The position numbers were made by a program, and so were the translations under genes. A stretch of DNA of 64,000 bases. Source: Nageia nagi (Eukaryota; Pinophyta). The DNA lies in NCBI GenBank assembly GCA_050084985.1, contig JBITNC010000002.1, positions 33,976,001-34,040,000 of the forward strand, in the 5' to 3' direction. The first letter of the stretch is position 1. Each line of letters begins with the position of its first letter. This document shows, piece after piece, positions 21,131 to 31,873 of the stretch. The notes beneath the pieces were generated by a model. That model was given only the letters and a program-made list of their open reading frames with translations, was not told the origin of the DNA and searched no databases.

Positions 21131-21740
21131 TATGAAAATATTAGGTCAATGAGACCAAATATGAAGTTCATCTTTCACCCTCTCACCATAAATGAACTCA
21201 TAAAACCTAATGATAGTCTACACAAGGAGATCATATCTTTATATAAAATGATCACAATTTGTGAGATTAACTTTTGTAATGGAACCTAAAATTTACCTCC
21301 CAATAATGCAAAAACATTAAATGAAACCTGTAAGCTTGTTTCAAGATAAATCTTCTACCTATTCTCATACTCATTGGCAATAATAAGGTCATTCATGTGC
21401 ATTAATCATGTAGAAATGATTAGGAAGTAACCTTGAACTCCTTGAGTAGAAGACCACCAAAACAAATGTAATTCCCAAATATCAAGAAAAGTCAATACAA
21501 GAAAAGATGCTGTCTCTTCCCATAATCTTTTCTTCTAGCTTCCCTAGATAGTGTCACTATAAAGCAAAACCCTAGATATTGAATCCACAACCAATAACCA
21601 TGAATATGTCATAATGTAGAACTTTTTGGCTCACCAAGCTTGCCACCCCTAAGCATAATATTCCATATACAACTTTGTATTCTTAATATAGAGCTAGAGT
21701 TATGAAACTCTATGCCCTCTTAACGAGCTACTACATAAGC
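21131..21740. other. Pre-insertion locus right of E1, no supported gene
   Basis: Joins on to 3973 once E1 is removed. No recognisable domain. On the minus strand it continues the region below the remnant at 21741-22193, but with several stops. Confidence 0.4.
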
Positions 21741-22193
21741 TCACATGGTTTTCAATGTAAATGGGACTTCATTTATAGTCAATAATATGAAAGAATCCCT
21801 ATCACCATCCATTAAGTGAATTTGTAATGCCTCTGCATTACATTTATTGCTTGGAGTAACCATATCGATCTCAACCCTAATATGATTCATCAAGGTATTT
21901 CCAAACCTTCCCACCTTGTATCCAAAAACTTCTAGCTTGCCATTTACATGCATATATGTACCAAATTCTTGGGCAATATATTTCCATCCATAGAATTTTC
22001 ATATGAATGAATCCAAACTTCCAACAAGAGCCAATAATGGTTCTACATAACTAATCATTCTCTTCTCTCCCTTGATATTAAGCATCAATAGAGCTTCATC
22101 AACCTCATGAGAAATGAAAACCTTTCTAGAAACATAGTCTAAAATCAAGTGCATGTCAAATCTACTTGAGATATTTCCTACAACTTATTAAGT
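21741..22193 (-). pseudogene. Unidentified decayed coding sequence
   Basis: One minus-strand frame runs about 150 codons with a single internal stop (at about 22000). Recognisable pieces, in order, are RFDMHLILDYVSRKVFISHE, VDEALLMLNIKGEKRM, VEPLLALVGSLDSF, stop, FYGWKYIAQEFGTYMHVNGK, GNTLMNHIRVEIDMV and RDSFILLTINEVPF. Such a long near-open, amphipathic, non-repetitive reading in AT-rich DNA suggests former coding use. I do not recognise the family. It is probably part of an old element or gene into which E1 later inserted, since the E1 insertion point lies 0.6 kb downstream. Confidence 0.4.
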
Positions 22194-22199
22194 GACATA

Positions 22200-22495
22200 A
22201 ATCATCACCCACCTCCATCTTGGAATCTTATTTGAATGAAGTTGGGGTTACAATAATGGTCCACAACTTTTGTCTGATACTTTCAACAAAACCCTAGGAA
22301 TTCTCCATAGTGATCAAACCATAACTAGTCCCATCAAGCATTGCATCTGAGTTTGAAACATCATGCAAAACTAGGCCCTCCTCACTTATTGCACAACTTA
22401 TTATGTGAGAAAGCCATTATTTTAGTGTTTTCTTTTGGTTACATCTATATTGGTTGAAATTAAAGGCTTAGGGTTTGAAGTATCATTATTGTGTG

Positions 22496-22540
<45 letters not shown>

Positions 22541-23391
22541 ATAATGAAAGATATTCATAGCAATAACATAATATTTATTTTAGAAAAAATAATTTAAACC
22601 TTATTGATATCTTTTAACTATATTTTCCCCTTAGAAGTGTATCACAAAAAAGCCATTGCCTTGGTGTTTTCCTTTGGTTATGCATTTTTGGCTACAATTT
22701 AAGGTAAATATGTGGAATACTTATAAAAAATTATCATTTGAATTTCTTTCTTTGTTGATTAAACACCTCATGGTTTTATTATTATCCTTGATTAAATTTT
22801 GTATAGAATCTTCATTTTAGCTAGAGAAAGCATGTACAACACTAGGCCCTATTTACCTTGTCTATTTCATCATATTTGTTTGATTTAGTCAAGTGCACTA
22901 AATGCCATCCATTTTATGCTATAATTTTTGAAATGCTATCCAAGAAGTTGTTGATGGGGATCAACAACAACTTCTTATATATAAAGTATAATGTTATTCT
23001 ATATATAATGATTATTGCATACATGTAATGTATCTATTTTTAGGTTAGTTGTGAATAAGGATTGATAGATAGGGTAAGGATGGTCATGTTTGATACATTA
23101 CTAAATATATTATGGTGAGCCTATAAATGCATTATTATATAATGTAATCAAATCGTTCATGTGCAAGCACTTATAATATGGGATTAGAGTAGGCAATTAA
23201 GGAGTTTGTATTATTAGAGGATGGTAAAAGTAAATAGTGGAATACCATTTCATTGATGGAGGAAGCAACATTCTACCATATCCACTAGTCACCATGTAGC
23301 AAAAGAAATAGAGCTATTTCTTGTGTTCTTTGAGTCCATTGGGAAAAACAAGTTTATGGGGTTAAAATTCATTCATTTCATTTTATGATTG

Positions 23392-23393
<2 letters not shown>
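22200..23393. other. AT-rich intergenic DNA
   Basis: No gene seen. A phrase of about 35 bases around AAGCCATT...TTGGTTA occurs twice about 240 bases apart (22413 and 22651). It holds the TA/TATG microsatellite at 22493-22543. Confidence 0.5.
22493..22543. repeat. (TA)n(TATG)n microsatellite
   Basis: A TA run followed by about six TATG units. Confidence 0.95.
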
Positions 23394-23434
<41 letters not shown>

Positions 23435-23452
23435 GTGTGTGTGTGTGTGTGT
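23394..23452. repeat. (TC)n-(TG)n compound microsatellite
   Basis: TC repeated about 19 times (23394-23432), one A, then TG repeated about 9 times (23434-23452). It creates a spurious L/S-rich open frame. Confidence 0.95.
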
Positions 23453-23586
23453 ATCTTCATATTCATTTTTTTTTGTTTAATCTACAACTTGAATATATGA
23501 AAATTTACAATCTACAATATATCATGGCATTTTTTCCATTTAACTATGGAAGAAGTGTTATCCCACATTTTAAATGAGATTCATAG

Positions 23587-23774
23587 AAATTATTACATAT
23601 AAGTGTTCAAGTACGAAATCTAGATACTATGATAATAAACATGTTCATGGAAATATATATTGTTGATTTATATAAATTAGTACATATAGGTGTTCAAGTG
23701 CCAAATCTAGATACTATTATAGTGAAGATGCTTATTATATTGTTGCCATATAAATTATCATAGTATCTAGATTT
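23587..23774. repeat. Short direct and inverted repeat cluster
   Basis: A phrase of about 50 bases (AAATTA.TACATATA.GTGTTCAAGT...) occurs directly at 23587-23637 and 23674-23725. Its 21-base end, 23616-23636, has a perfect reverse complement at 23754-23774. It could fold into a hairpin with a loop of about 117 bases. Possibly a MITE remnant, but no target duplication was identified. Confidence 0.7.
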
Positions 23775-23903
23775 GGGTGTAAAGATGATGTAAAATATGT
23801 CACTATCTATCATAGTGTTGTGTGAATTATGATTATGTTTATTTTGGTTCAATGAATTGTGTGAATGATTATTTTTATTTTTCCATTCTTACAACATTTT
23901 TTT

Positions 23904-23966
23904 ATTATGATGTAATAAGGGAGGTTGCTTGAGTATTTTTTTTGTTAGCCATTATTACATCATAAT
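23904..23966. repeat. 15-base perfect inverted repeat
   Basis: ATTATGATGTAATAA (23904-23918) is the reverse complement of 23952-23966, separated by 33 bases. Small hairpin of unknown role. Confidence 0.7.
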
Positions 23967-25639
23967 GGAAACCAAAATTTCTAGTAATGATTTTGAAGAC
24001 TTATAAATAACATGTAAAATTTCTATAATGCTTAAGATCGAAAGGATACAAGATAAATTATGTATATCTACATGTAATACTTATCAAATATATGTATTTA
24101 CACTTTCTAGGTTATTTGTTACAATAGATAGGTAAATAAGGTTGGTTATATTTAGTATGTTGCCAAATATTATGGAAAATTGATAAATACCTTATATTAT
24201 TAATATCAGGTTGTTAATGTGCAATTTATAACCATTTTAATATCTTATTGGTGCTTAGTAAGGTTATAGTGCTTTTACTTTTGAAACTTCAAAATATAGT
24301 AAAAAGAGATAAACCAAGGTTTATAAAAAATTGGATAGACATAATAGGATAATATTTCAAAACTAGAGGGCCAAATATATTGAATGGATGATGTTTTTAA
24401 TGCCCTTTAAACCTAATGGTTTGCAGGACCTATCAAACTCTATCTAAATATGATTATATATCATTTATATATTTAAATTATTATTTTTAGAAAATGTAAG
24501 ATTCATAATAAAATTGCCAAGCTTGTATTGATTATCTTATTTTAAGAAATCATATGTCAGATTGTAATTATAAATATCATTACAGGATTGTTTAATGTTT
24601 TTTTTTAAATGAGTAAACAAGGAGAAAATGAGTCTTATTCTATTACATTATGTAGTTCATGTGAATTAATTCTTAATTTTGCTACATATGTTTATTCTTC
24701 ATGCATTTTATTTAAACAAATTAAAATTAAATAAATCCAAATTAAAATGCTACAAATATATGTTCTACGTACACTAATGATGTGAACAAACGAATTTCAC
24801 ATAGGAATGTTTTATGTAAAATTGATAAGGGATGAAATAAATATATCTGTAAAATAAATATCAATAATACATATAAAAAAGGATAACATTCAATATGCCG
24901 ATTACAAAATAATAAATAAGGTATGTAGTAAAATGGAAGAGGGAAGGCATGGTAGTACATGGTCATTAAAGACAAACATATTCACCTAGAGATTGAAACC
25001 GTAATATAAAATAATATAAGATTTATTTGGTGAAGGGATGTAATAAATAATGTTATGGTGTTATTCTTATGAGGAGAAGAATATTTTTTAATATACTTTT
25101 AGTTTTTTTTCATCTCCATGATTGTAGATTACATAGAAGTATTAGTTTATGTAATGATATAAGGAATAAGGATAATAGATATTGAGTGTAAGACCACTCA
25201 CATGAGGAATATCGGAGGAATATTAATTATAAATAAGATTTCATTTTTATATTTGCATGAAATGAAACCAACAACTAACTTACAAGTTATGGTAATAATT
25301 TTTGCATGGGATATAAGGACCTTTGCAACTTGGTATGGGTAGAAAATCATCTTGAGTAACATTAAGAGAAGTTTCATCTTGAAATAAATAAAGAAAATTT
25401 GCACAAGGAAGCAATAGTATTTTGAAATTTAATTTAATTATGATTTCATCAATTTCATTCTTGTTCTTAAATTCCCCTAGTTAAAAACTTTATCTCAAAA
25501 AACTTTATTTTTCACCTTTATATATGGAAGAATCTTTACAATATTTAGTACCTCCTTTTATTCAAAATAATATTTTCTCTATAAACAATATTAAGGATGG
25601 AATTAAAATATTATCTAAGGGGAATGCCAAAGATATAAA
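23967..25639. other. AT-rich intergenic DNA
   Basis: No domain or repeat of the window's elements recognised. Short open frames on either strand (for example 24742-24975 minus and 25198-25404 minus) are hydrophobic, AT-driven and unsupported. Confidence 0.5.
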
Positions 25640-26125
25640 AGGATATTAAAAGGAATTTTTGAAAATTGGTAACTCTAATTTTCTCCTCATATCCAAACCC
25701 TTTTCAACACTTCTCTTAAAGAAATATTTTCTAAGCAATGTATTGTAAATTCTTGTAACAAAACCAACATGTAGAATTATAGAACTAATATGATTATTCC
25801 TTTGCTTGCAAAACCCTTTGGTAGTATTTTAGAAAATAAAATTAGTAATTATCTTAATGATAATAATTTAAGAGCTATTAGAAGCATGCATTCAACAATT
25901 GATCATATATTCATCTTTTAAATTAGTACTGAAAACTATTAAAATGATAAAGAAGATTTATTTTCTTGCTTTGTATATTTTAAACTAATCAAGGGTGGTA
26001 TTGGAAAATTAGTTCTAATGTTAGAGTTAAACAAGGTTTCCCATTAACCAACTTGGTTTGGTAGTTACATAGATTAATTAGAAAAATATCTTGAAGAAGT
26101 TGGGTGCATAGGTACCAACCTTTGT
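25640..26125 (+). pseudogene. LINE (non-LTR) reverse transcriptase remnant
   Basis: Across frame breaks this reads NYRTNMIIPLLAKPFGSILENKI, LNDNNLRA, MHSTIDHIF, then DLFSCFVYF at the place of the CFVDFKKAFD palm motif, then VKQGFPLTN (the VRQGCPLSP motif), and after a shift FGSYID and LEKYLEEVG. The order NYR.I.......GS.....I, HSTIDH, C.VDF, R/KQG.PLSP is diagnostic of LINE-type RT. The catalytic aspartate after CFV is tyrosine, and the FADD box is missing. The reading passes almost directly into PPR sequence at 26130. Confidence 0.65.
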
Positions 26126-26129
26126 AACC

Positions 26130-26700
26130 TCTCATGGAATACAAGGATCACATGACATACACAAAATGGGGTTTTTGAGAATGCCTTAGATACCTTTAAT
26201 AAAATGTAAATGTATGGAGTAAATCTAAACTGTACAATCATTTTCAACGTTCTTCTAGTATATGTCACCATGGGAGTTCTAGAAGAAGATATGGACATCT
26301 ATCAAAGACTAGTTAAAAATGGATTTTCATTGAATGTTGTTGTTGTGAGTACCTTGGTAAACATATATTCAAACTATGAAACAATACAAAAGGCCCAAAA
26401 ATTATTTGACATGGGATCTCTAGAAGAAGGTATGGACATCTATAAAACAATAGTTGAAAATGGGTTTTCATCAAATGTTGTTGTTGTGAGTGCCCTTGTA
26501 GACATGTATGCAAAATGTGGAAGAATACAAAAGAATATTACACTTAAACTCTTTGATATAATGAAGCACTTGGGATCCAATTGTAATAACATAACCTTTG
26601 TATGTGTTCTACTTGCATGTAGAAAAAAAGTATACAAAATGTGGAAGAACACACAAGGCCCAATAATTATTTGAAAATATGCATGATGCAAATACAATAT
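26130..26700 (+). pseudogene. PPR protein remnant, segment 1
   Basis: Starts SWNTRIT...NGVFENALDTFNKM, continues in the 154-codon open frame 26210-26674: MYGVNLNCTIIFNVLL, MGVLEEDMDIYQRLVKNGF, VVVSTLVNIYSNYETIQKAQ, KLFDMGSLEEGMDIYKTIVE, VVVSALVDMYAKCGRIQK, and ends with KHLGSNCNNITFVCVLLAC. These are consecutive plant PLS-type pentatricopeptide repeats (SWN.MI.GYA.NG; YAKCG; ITF..VL.AC). PPR proteins bind organelle RNA. The first repeat has a stop (TAA at 26206), two repeats are collapsed (KLFDMGSLEEG fuses two repeat parts), and no transit peptide or start is present. Confidence 0.75.
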
Positions 26701-27439
26701 GATGGAGTAAAATGATTATGATATATGCACTTAAACTCTTCAATCTAATAAATTTGATCTAGTTCTTTGCAACATAACCTTTGTATATGTTCTACTTGCA
26801 TGCAAAAAATAAGTATGCAAAATGTGAAAGAAGATATGAGGCCCAAGTATTATTTGCAGCATGGATACATTTTGATACTATTAAATATTGAAAGTAATTC
26901 TAATTTTGAAATAACTGAGAAAACTCATCTTATGGAATGCACACGATATCAACTTTTCATAAATAAATTATACATAAATAAGTGCCATTTTGGACTTCCA
27001 CAAAATTATTCCTCTCAAATAATTTGAAGATCTGAATTCACTCTATATATGATTTAATAATTAATATATAAATAAATAAATCCATAAATGAATTATATTT
27101 AAACTCTTTGATCTAATGACACACTTAGGACCCAATTGTAACAACTCAACCTTTGTACATGTTCTACTTGCATGCAAAATACATGTAGGCAAAATGTGGA
27201 AGAACATATGAGGTCGAAGAATAGTTTGATAAGATGCATGATGCACAAAAACTTCATGGATTATAATGCTCAATCCTATCTCCCTTATGTTATTTTTTAT
27301 ATTTTACATAAAACCCTAAGTTGTATATATCAAGTAGAATCCTATACATCCATATAATTAGGCATGATATTTGTATCTTATTCTATTTCTATCTTAATTA
27401 TAAGATATACTCAAATTTAATTTTCTTAGATTATTATGG
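26701..27439 (+). pseudogene. Repeated PPR end segments
   Basis: The unit encoding LKLFD...LG.NCNN.TFV.VLLAC, followed by GTATGCAAAATGTGGAAGAA-type sequence, occurs three times: 26550-26705, about 26733-26880, and 27097-27250. Each is broken by stops. Tandem copying of a PPR exon end followed by decay is the simplest reading. The minus-strand open frames here are shadows. Confidence 0.55.
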
Positions 27440-28246
27440 TTGTGAATAACCTAAGAAGGCACACAAATTATTTGAAAATATGTATGATGTAAACAAAACT
27501 TTATGGAATGTAATGATTTTTGGATATGCATATTTTGAAATAACATTTAAAATATTTGACAAAATATCTTATCAAAATTCAATCTCATGGAATGCAATGA
27601 TCACAAGATATGCATTAAATGGATTTTCTGAGAATACCCTAGAGACCTTTAAGAAAATGTAAATGTTTGGAGTAAATGCAAAATCTACAACCTTTGCCAA
27701 TGTTCTTCTAAAATATGACACCATGTGAGTTGTGGAAGAAGATATGGACATCTATCAAGGAGTATTTGAAAATGGGTTTGCATCAAATATTGTTGTTGTG
27801 AGTGCCTTAGTAGACATGAATGCTAATTTTTGAAGAAAACATAAGGCATAAAAATTATTTTATATGGGAACTCTTTAAGAAGGTATGTAGATCTATCAAA
27901 GAGTATTTGAAAATAGGTTTTCATTGAATGCTGTTGTTGTGAATGCCTTGGTAGACATGTATGCAAAATGTGGAAGAATACAAAAGTCCACATAATTATT
28001 TGACATGGGAGATATAAAAGAAGGTATGGACATCTATCAAAAAGGAATTGAAAATGGGTTTTCATTGAATTTTGTTTTTAAGATTGCCTTTGTAAACATC
28101 TTTGAAAAATATCAAAGAATAGTGAATGCCCAAAAAATATTTGATATGTAGTTGAAAATGAGTTTCAACCTTGGTAGACATGTATGCAAGATATCAAAGA
28201 ATACATAATGTCCATAAATTATTTGACATGGGAGCACTCTACAATA
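27440..28246 (+). pseudogene. PPR protein remnant, segment 2, cut by E4
   Basis: Reads MIFGYAYFEIT, KIFDKISYQNSISWNAMIT, YALNGFSENTLETFKKM, stop, MFGVNAKSTTFANVLL, EEDMDIYQGVFENGF, VVVSALVDM, EGM.IYQRVFENRF, VVVNALVDMYAKCGRIQK, then GMDIYQKGIENGF and NAQKIFDM, ending in HMGAL at the E4 left edge. At least six repeats, each with the VVV.ALV.MYAKCG core, many with stops between. Copia E4 inserted at 28246/28247. The same repeat resumes at 36976. Confidence 0.75.
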
Positions 28247-28740
28247 TGTTAGAATGTATAATGCATTATTGTAAGGTTTTGTAATGTTATTCTTTGTAAA
28301 TTCACTTATACTTTAAGGTATCCCTAAATAACTTAAGTATTTAAGTGAATATGATAATGTAACTTGTTCTACACTCCTTCTCATGAGCATGCCCCTTAGT
28401 AAAAGGGTGTTGCATGTCATATCTTTGTACAATGATTAAAAGGGTGATCCAAAGGGGGAGTTTGTCCTATAAATAGAAGGCCCCCTCCTTGTGATTACTC
28501 ATAAAATAGTGAAGCAAAGTTATGCTCTAGGATTAGTGATTAGGAGATGCAGAAAGAGGTCTTGTAAGAGAGTTATCTTTGTGAATGAAGAAAGATCTTA
28601 GATAGTGGATGTACTCCTAGTTGGAGGAACCACTTTATATCATGCATCATTTGTGAGGTTGATTTGAGTATTGTTGTTTGAGTGAGCTTTCATATAATAT
28701 TAGGCATATAGGAATTAAGTGTTTAGTCCATATTCCTTCA
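28247..28740 (+). repeat. E4 5' LTR
   Basis: 494 bases, TGTTAGAATG to TTCCTTCA. Partner 36498-36975 is alike throughout with scattered changes and a short deletion near the middle. Carries the lineage block GTGGATGTACTC (28605-28616) and GGAGGAACCAC (28623-28633). Confidence 0.9.
28468..28476 (+). promoter_or_regulatory. E4 LTR TATA box
   Basis: TATAAATAG about 220 bases into the LTR. The same box in the same context (TATAAATAGAAGG) is at 43270 in E6 and as TATAAATAG at 40874 in E5. Likely transcription start about 30 bases downstream. Confidence 0.6.
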
Positions 28741-28742
28741 TT

Positions 28743-28754
28743 TGGTATTAGAGC
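28743..28754 (+). other. E4 primer binding site
   Basis: TGGTATTAGAGC two bases after the LTR, initiator tRNA-Met type. Confidence 0.8.
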
Positions 28755-29748
28755 ATGGTGTGTTAGTTCTTCTTCAACATCTTGGAGGTTCATATTCACT
28801 CTAGTGATGTAAAATCAAGAGAAGGTATAACCTCCTTCCTTTCTTTTTGGATTATTTCATTAATAATACTAACATATCTTGTGTTATGTGTTAGTTCATT
28901 ATTTTTTACAAAATATGGTTAACATAGCAATATGATGCATTTTTTATACTAACTTCTTGTGTTAATTGCAATTTTTTTTCAAAATTGCTTAGCATATTGT
29001 TAATTTTTTATTAAAAGAGGTTAGTATACAAAAATAACAATATTATTTTTATAAGCCATTTATTGTTGAATAAAAGGTGGCTCTCATTTAAAAAAAAAAT
29101 GAGAAGTTCATTTTTTTACACAAAGTTTTATTTTTTATCAAAGAGCAATAAATATATATATATTTTTGAAATATACCTAATGTTATTTTTTACATATATG
29201 CAAAAAAAAGAAGGGGAGTGTTGTAATACTATAAAGGTCAACTATTTTTTTTATAAATATATGATATTTGGTTGTTACAAAACAATAGAGGTGGCTATTT
29301 TTTGGAGGTGTTTGAATCTCTATGCTATCCTATTGATTGAAACTATTATTGCCCCTCCCCTCCTCCAGCATTGAAATAATGTGTTATTTTTTGATTAAAA
29401 TCCATGCACTTTAAAGCCATGTGCTCCTTTATATGAGCTAAGATAGCCAAAACCCCTCCTATTTTTTTAAAAGCTAATAAATCCATGCAACCTACAGCCA
29501 GTAGTGTTGGGTGTCATAGTGTTTTTCCTCGCCTAGGCTATGCCTAAATTCTCCTCTTCTCCCTCATGTAGGCTATGCCTAAAGATGACTTCACCCCTTT
29601 GCTAGTACCAAATCTTCCTCTTTTGCTACTGCTCATGGCCTCATCCCTCTGCCAATGCCACTCCACCCTGTGCATTCTACTTTTTTTTGATAGCCTTCAT
29701 GACTTGCTCATAGGCTCCTTTCTCCGCTGCTTAGACTCCCTTTTGTGA

Positions 29749-29753
<5 letters not shown>

Positions 29754-29803
<50 letters not shown>
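29754..29803. repeat. (CT)n microsatellite
   Basis: About 24 CT units inside the pyrimidine-rich leader block of E4. Confidence 0.95.
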
Positions 29804-29805
<2 letters not shown>

Positions 29806-31185
29806 GAGCAACATCTCCATAATTTAAGAATATGGGCTTTAGCCATCATGACGTGCACTACTTTATGATCTATCTTGTCCCTTGCACCCATCATGACCCT
29901 TCCACTTTCACCCCTCTTCTTTAAACTTTATTTTTGCAATAATTATTCCTTTGCTTGAAAGAAACTTTATTTTTTGAATTTAATGCTAGTCATAATGAGA
30001 GGTATTATTTGAACCATACAATTAAAAAACACTTTTTAAATGCAAGAAATGCCATTTTTTTCATTTTTTTAAAAAATTCATATTTTCTCTCAAAAAATGC
30101 CATTTAAACGGGCAAAAAATGAGCAAAAAACATTGATCGTAGGTTGAAAACATGATCATTTTTCTCTTTTTTACCATTTTTCCTATTTAAATGTCCAAAA
30201 ATATAAAAGAAGAATATATCCCTTGCTTTTTTTGGTCGTACGCTCCATTTTTTTTCTCTTTTTTAATTTTTTTACCATTTTTTTCCTCAAATTTGGCAAT
30301 TTTTTTGTCACAATTTTTTCCCTTTAAATTTTTTTTTTATCCATTTTTTTGTCTTTTTTTTCTCCATATTTAAGAATTTTAAAACCCACAATTTTGTCCG
30401 TATTCAACTTATTTTGACTATTTATTGGCCGTTTTTACATCTTTAGTTTGGAGCCGTATTTTCAAAAAACCATTTTTTTATTCTATGATTTGAACTAGCT
30501 TGGAGTATGGGGCTCCACTTTAAAATTAATGCTATGTAGGTTGATGAATATTTTTTTATTCTCATTAAATGGGTGTGTATTTAATTTCCTTTTTTACCTT
30601 TTTTTAATAAAAGGGGAGTATATTTTTATGCTTGAAAGTAAATTTTTTTGCCTTGGCCAAAATGCATTGGTATGAATGCAAATTTTAGTGCTTATAAGTA
30701 TGGCAATCCTTTTAAGTACCTTCATAATTTACTTAGGTAAAAGTGGTAATTGTTTAGTGTAAACATGACATTTTTTTTCGTTAAGTGATAAAATTTTTAC
30801 TAAAGTAAAACTTGCAATTTTTTTCTTACCTAAGCATTTATTGAAGGGAAGCATCTTAAAATTATTTTTAAGTAAAAAAGGGGAATTTTTTATGAATATT
30901 TTTTACTTAAAAGTTTTTAGAATCTTTTATGCAAATTACTTAGAATGTCTTTGATTCCTTTCTAAGTATTATTTTTTGATAAATTCCTTATGTAAAGTAA
31001 TGAATGGACTTGTGCAAATTATGTAAAGATGTCCTTTAGGGATTAGTAAAAAAATCCATTAGACTCATAGGTTTCAATTTTATTGATGGATTATGTATCA
31101 TTTTTATGCACTTTACTTTATGTTTTGCATATTTGGTTTATTTATTCTTGCAAAATCACAAACATTGAATGTGCAACTCCTTAAA

Positions 31186-31410
31186 ATGAACACATTTGCA
31201 TGTATATTTCGTAACATGACTTATTTGGGGAGCCATGAGGTGAGGAAAAGGAAAAATGGAGCCTTTAGTTTGAAAATCCAAATGGTGAAAAGTTTGTACT
31301 TTTTAATTATTCCTAAGTCCTCTGTTGGTTTGGACATAACTCCATATAGGTGGACATGCATTTGTGTAGTGATACCACATGTTTGCATGTCCATTCAGGG
31401 ATTATCCTAA
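31186..31410 (+). CDS. E4 leader open frame, 74 codons, shared with E6
   Basis: ATG at 31186, TAA at 31408-31410. The frame is also open further upstream to 31093. The E6 leader has the homologous stretch at 45782-46005, opening with the same MNT and closing with the same SIQGLS and stop after repair-free comparison across one lost base. Shared landmarks are NMT, SHE, KSLYF, GLDITP, CVVIP. By eye about 44 of 74 residues agree, against about 77 percent of bases, and changes are not confined to third positions, so selection on a protein is not shown. Similarity also continues past the stop. It could be a short leader ORF or simply a conserved RNA region. No domain recognised. Confidence 0.3.
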   Translation: MNTFACIFRNMTYLGSHEVRKRKNGAFSLKIQMVKSLYFLIIPKSSVGLDITPYRWTCICVVIPHVCMSIQGLS

Positions 31411-31873
31411 TAACCTAGGAGGATAACTTGAAACCTAAATCAAGATAATAATTTGGCTGATCCAACATATGTCACAACCTTGGAAAATAGTTAGTACTTC
31501 TCCTTGCAAGAGTATATTATTGACCAAGGTGAATTGGTTGAGAGTTGGTAGGACCTAGAGCTCCACCTTGCAGGCATCCAGGTGAAGGCCTAATTTTAGA
31601 CAAGAAAATAAGCCTCAACTTTATTCCTTTACATATATGGTACTTGGTGGTGGAAAAATGTTGGATATATGAAGAGATTCTATTGTAAATATTTGCACAT
31701 GTGAAGTTTGTTTAACAAGTTAAGCATGCCCTTTTTATTAAAATTTATCATGTGTGGTTGATTTATTTGAACAAATATAAGCATGTATGGATAATTAAAA
31801 CTAAACATGAAAATTTGATTAATTTAGAACACATTCTTACATTGGTTAACACTTTCCCATTCTTTTGCAGCAA

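Larger units (their letters stand above)
28755..31873 (+). other. E4 long leader
   Basis: 3.1 kb before gag, very long for a copia element. It contains AT-rich DNA with long T runs, a pyrimidine-rich block (about 29410-29900) with the (CT)n microsatellite and a twice-used TAGGCTATGCCTAAA phrase (29536, 29571), T-rich DNA to 30900, and a block conserved with E6 (about 31090-31560). E6 and E3 leaders share this plan. Open frames at 29063-29374 and 30191-30373 are low-complexity F/K/Y-rich readings of AT runs. Confidence 0.6.

Noticed and set aside
26313-28065. Minus-strand open frames with repeated CLQGHSQQQH-like wording
   Set aside because: They are antisense shadows of the PPR repeats on the plus strand, repeated because the repeats are.
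29063-29374. 103-codon plus frame in the E4 leader
   Set aside because: F/Y/K-rich reading of AT and T runs with no homologue in the E3 or E6 leaders.
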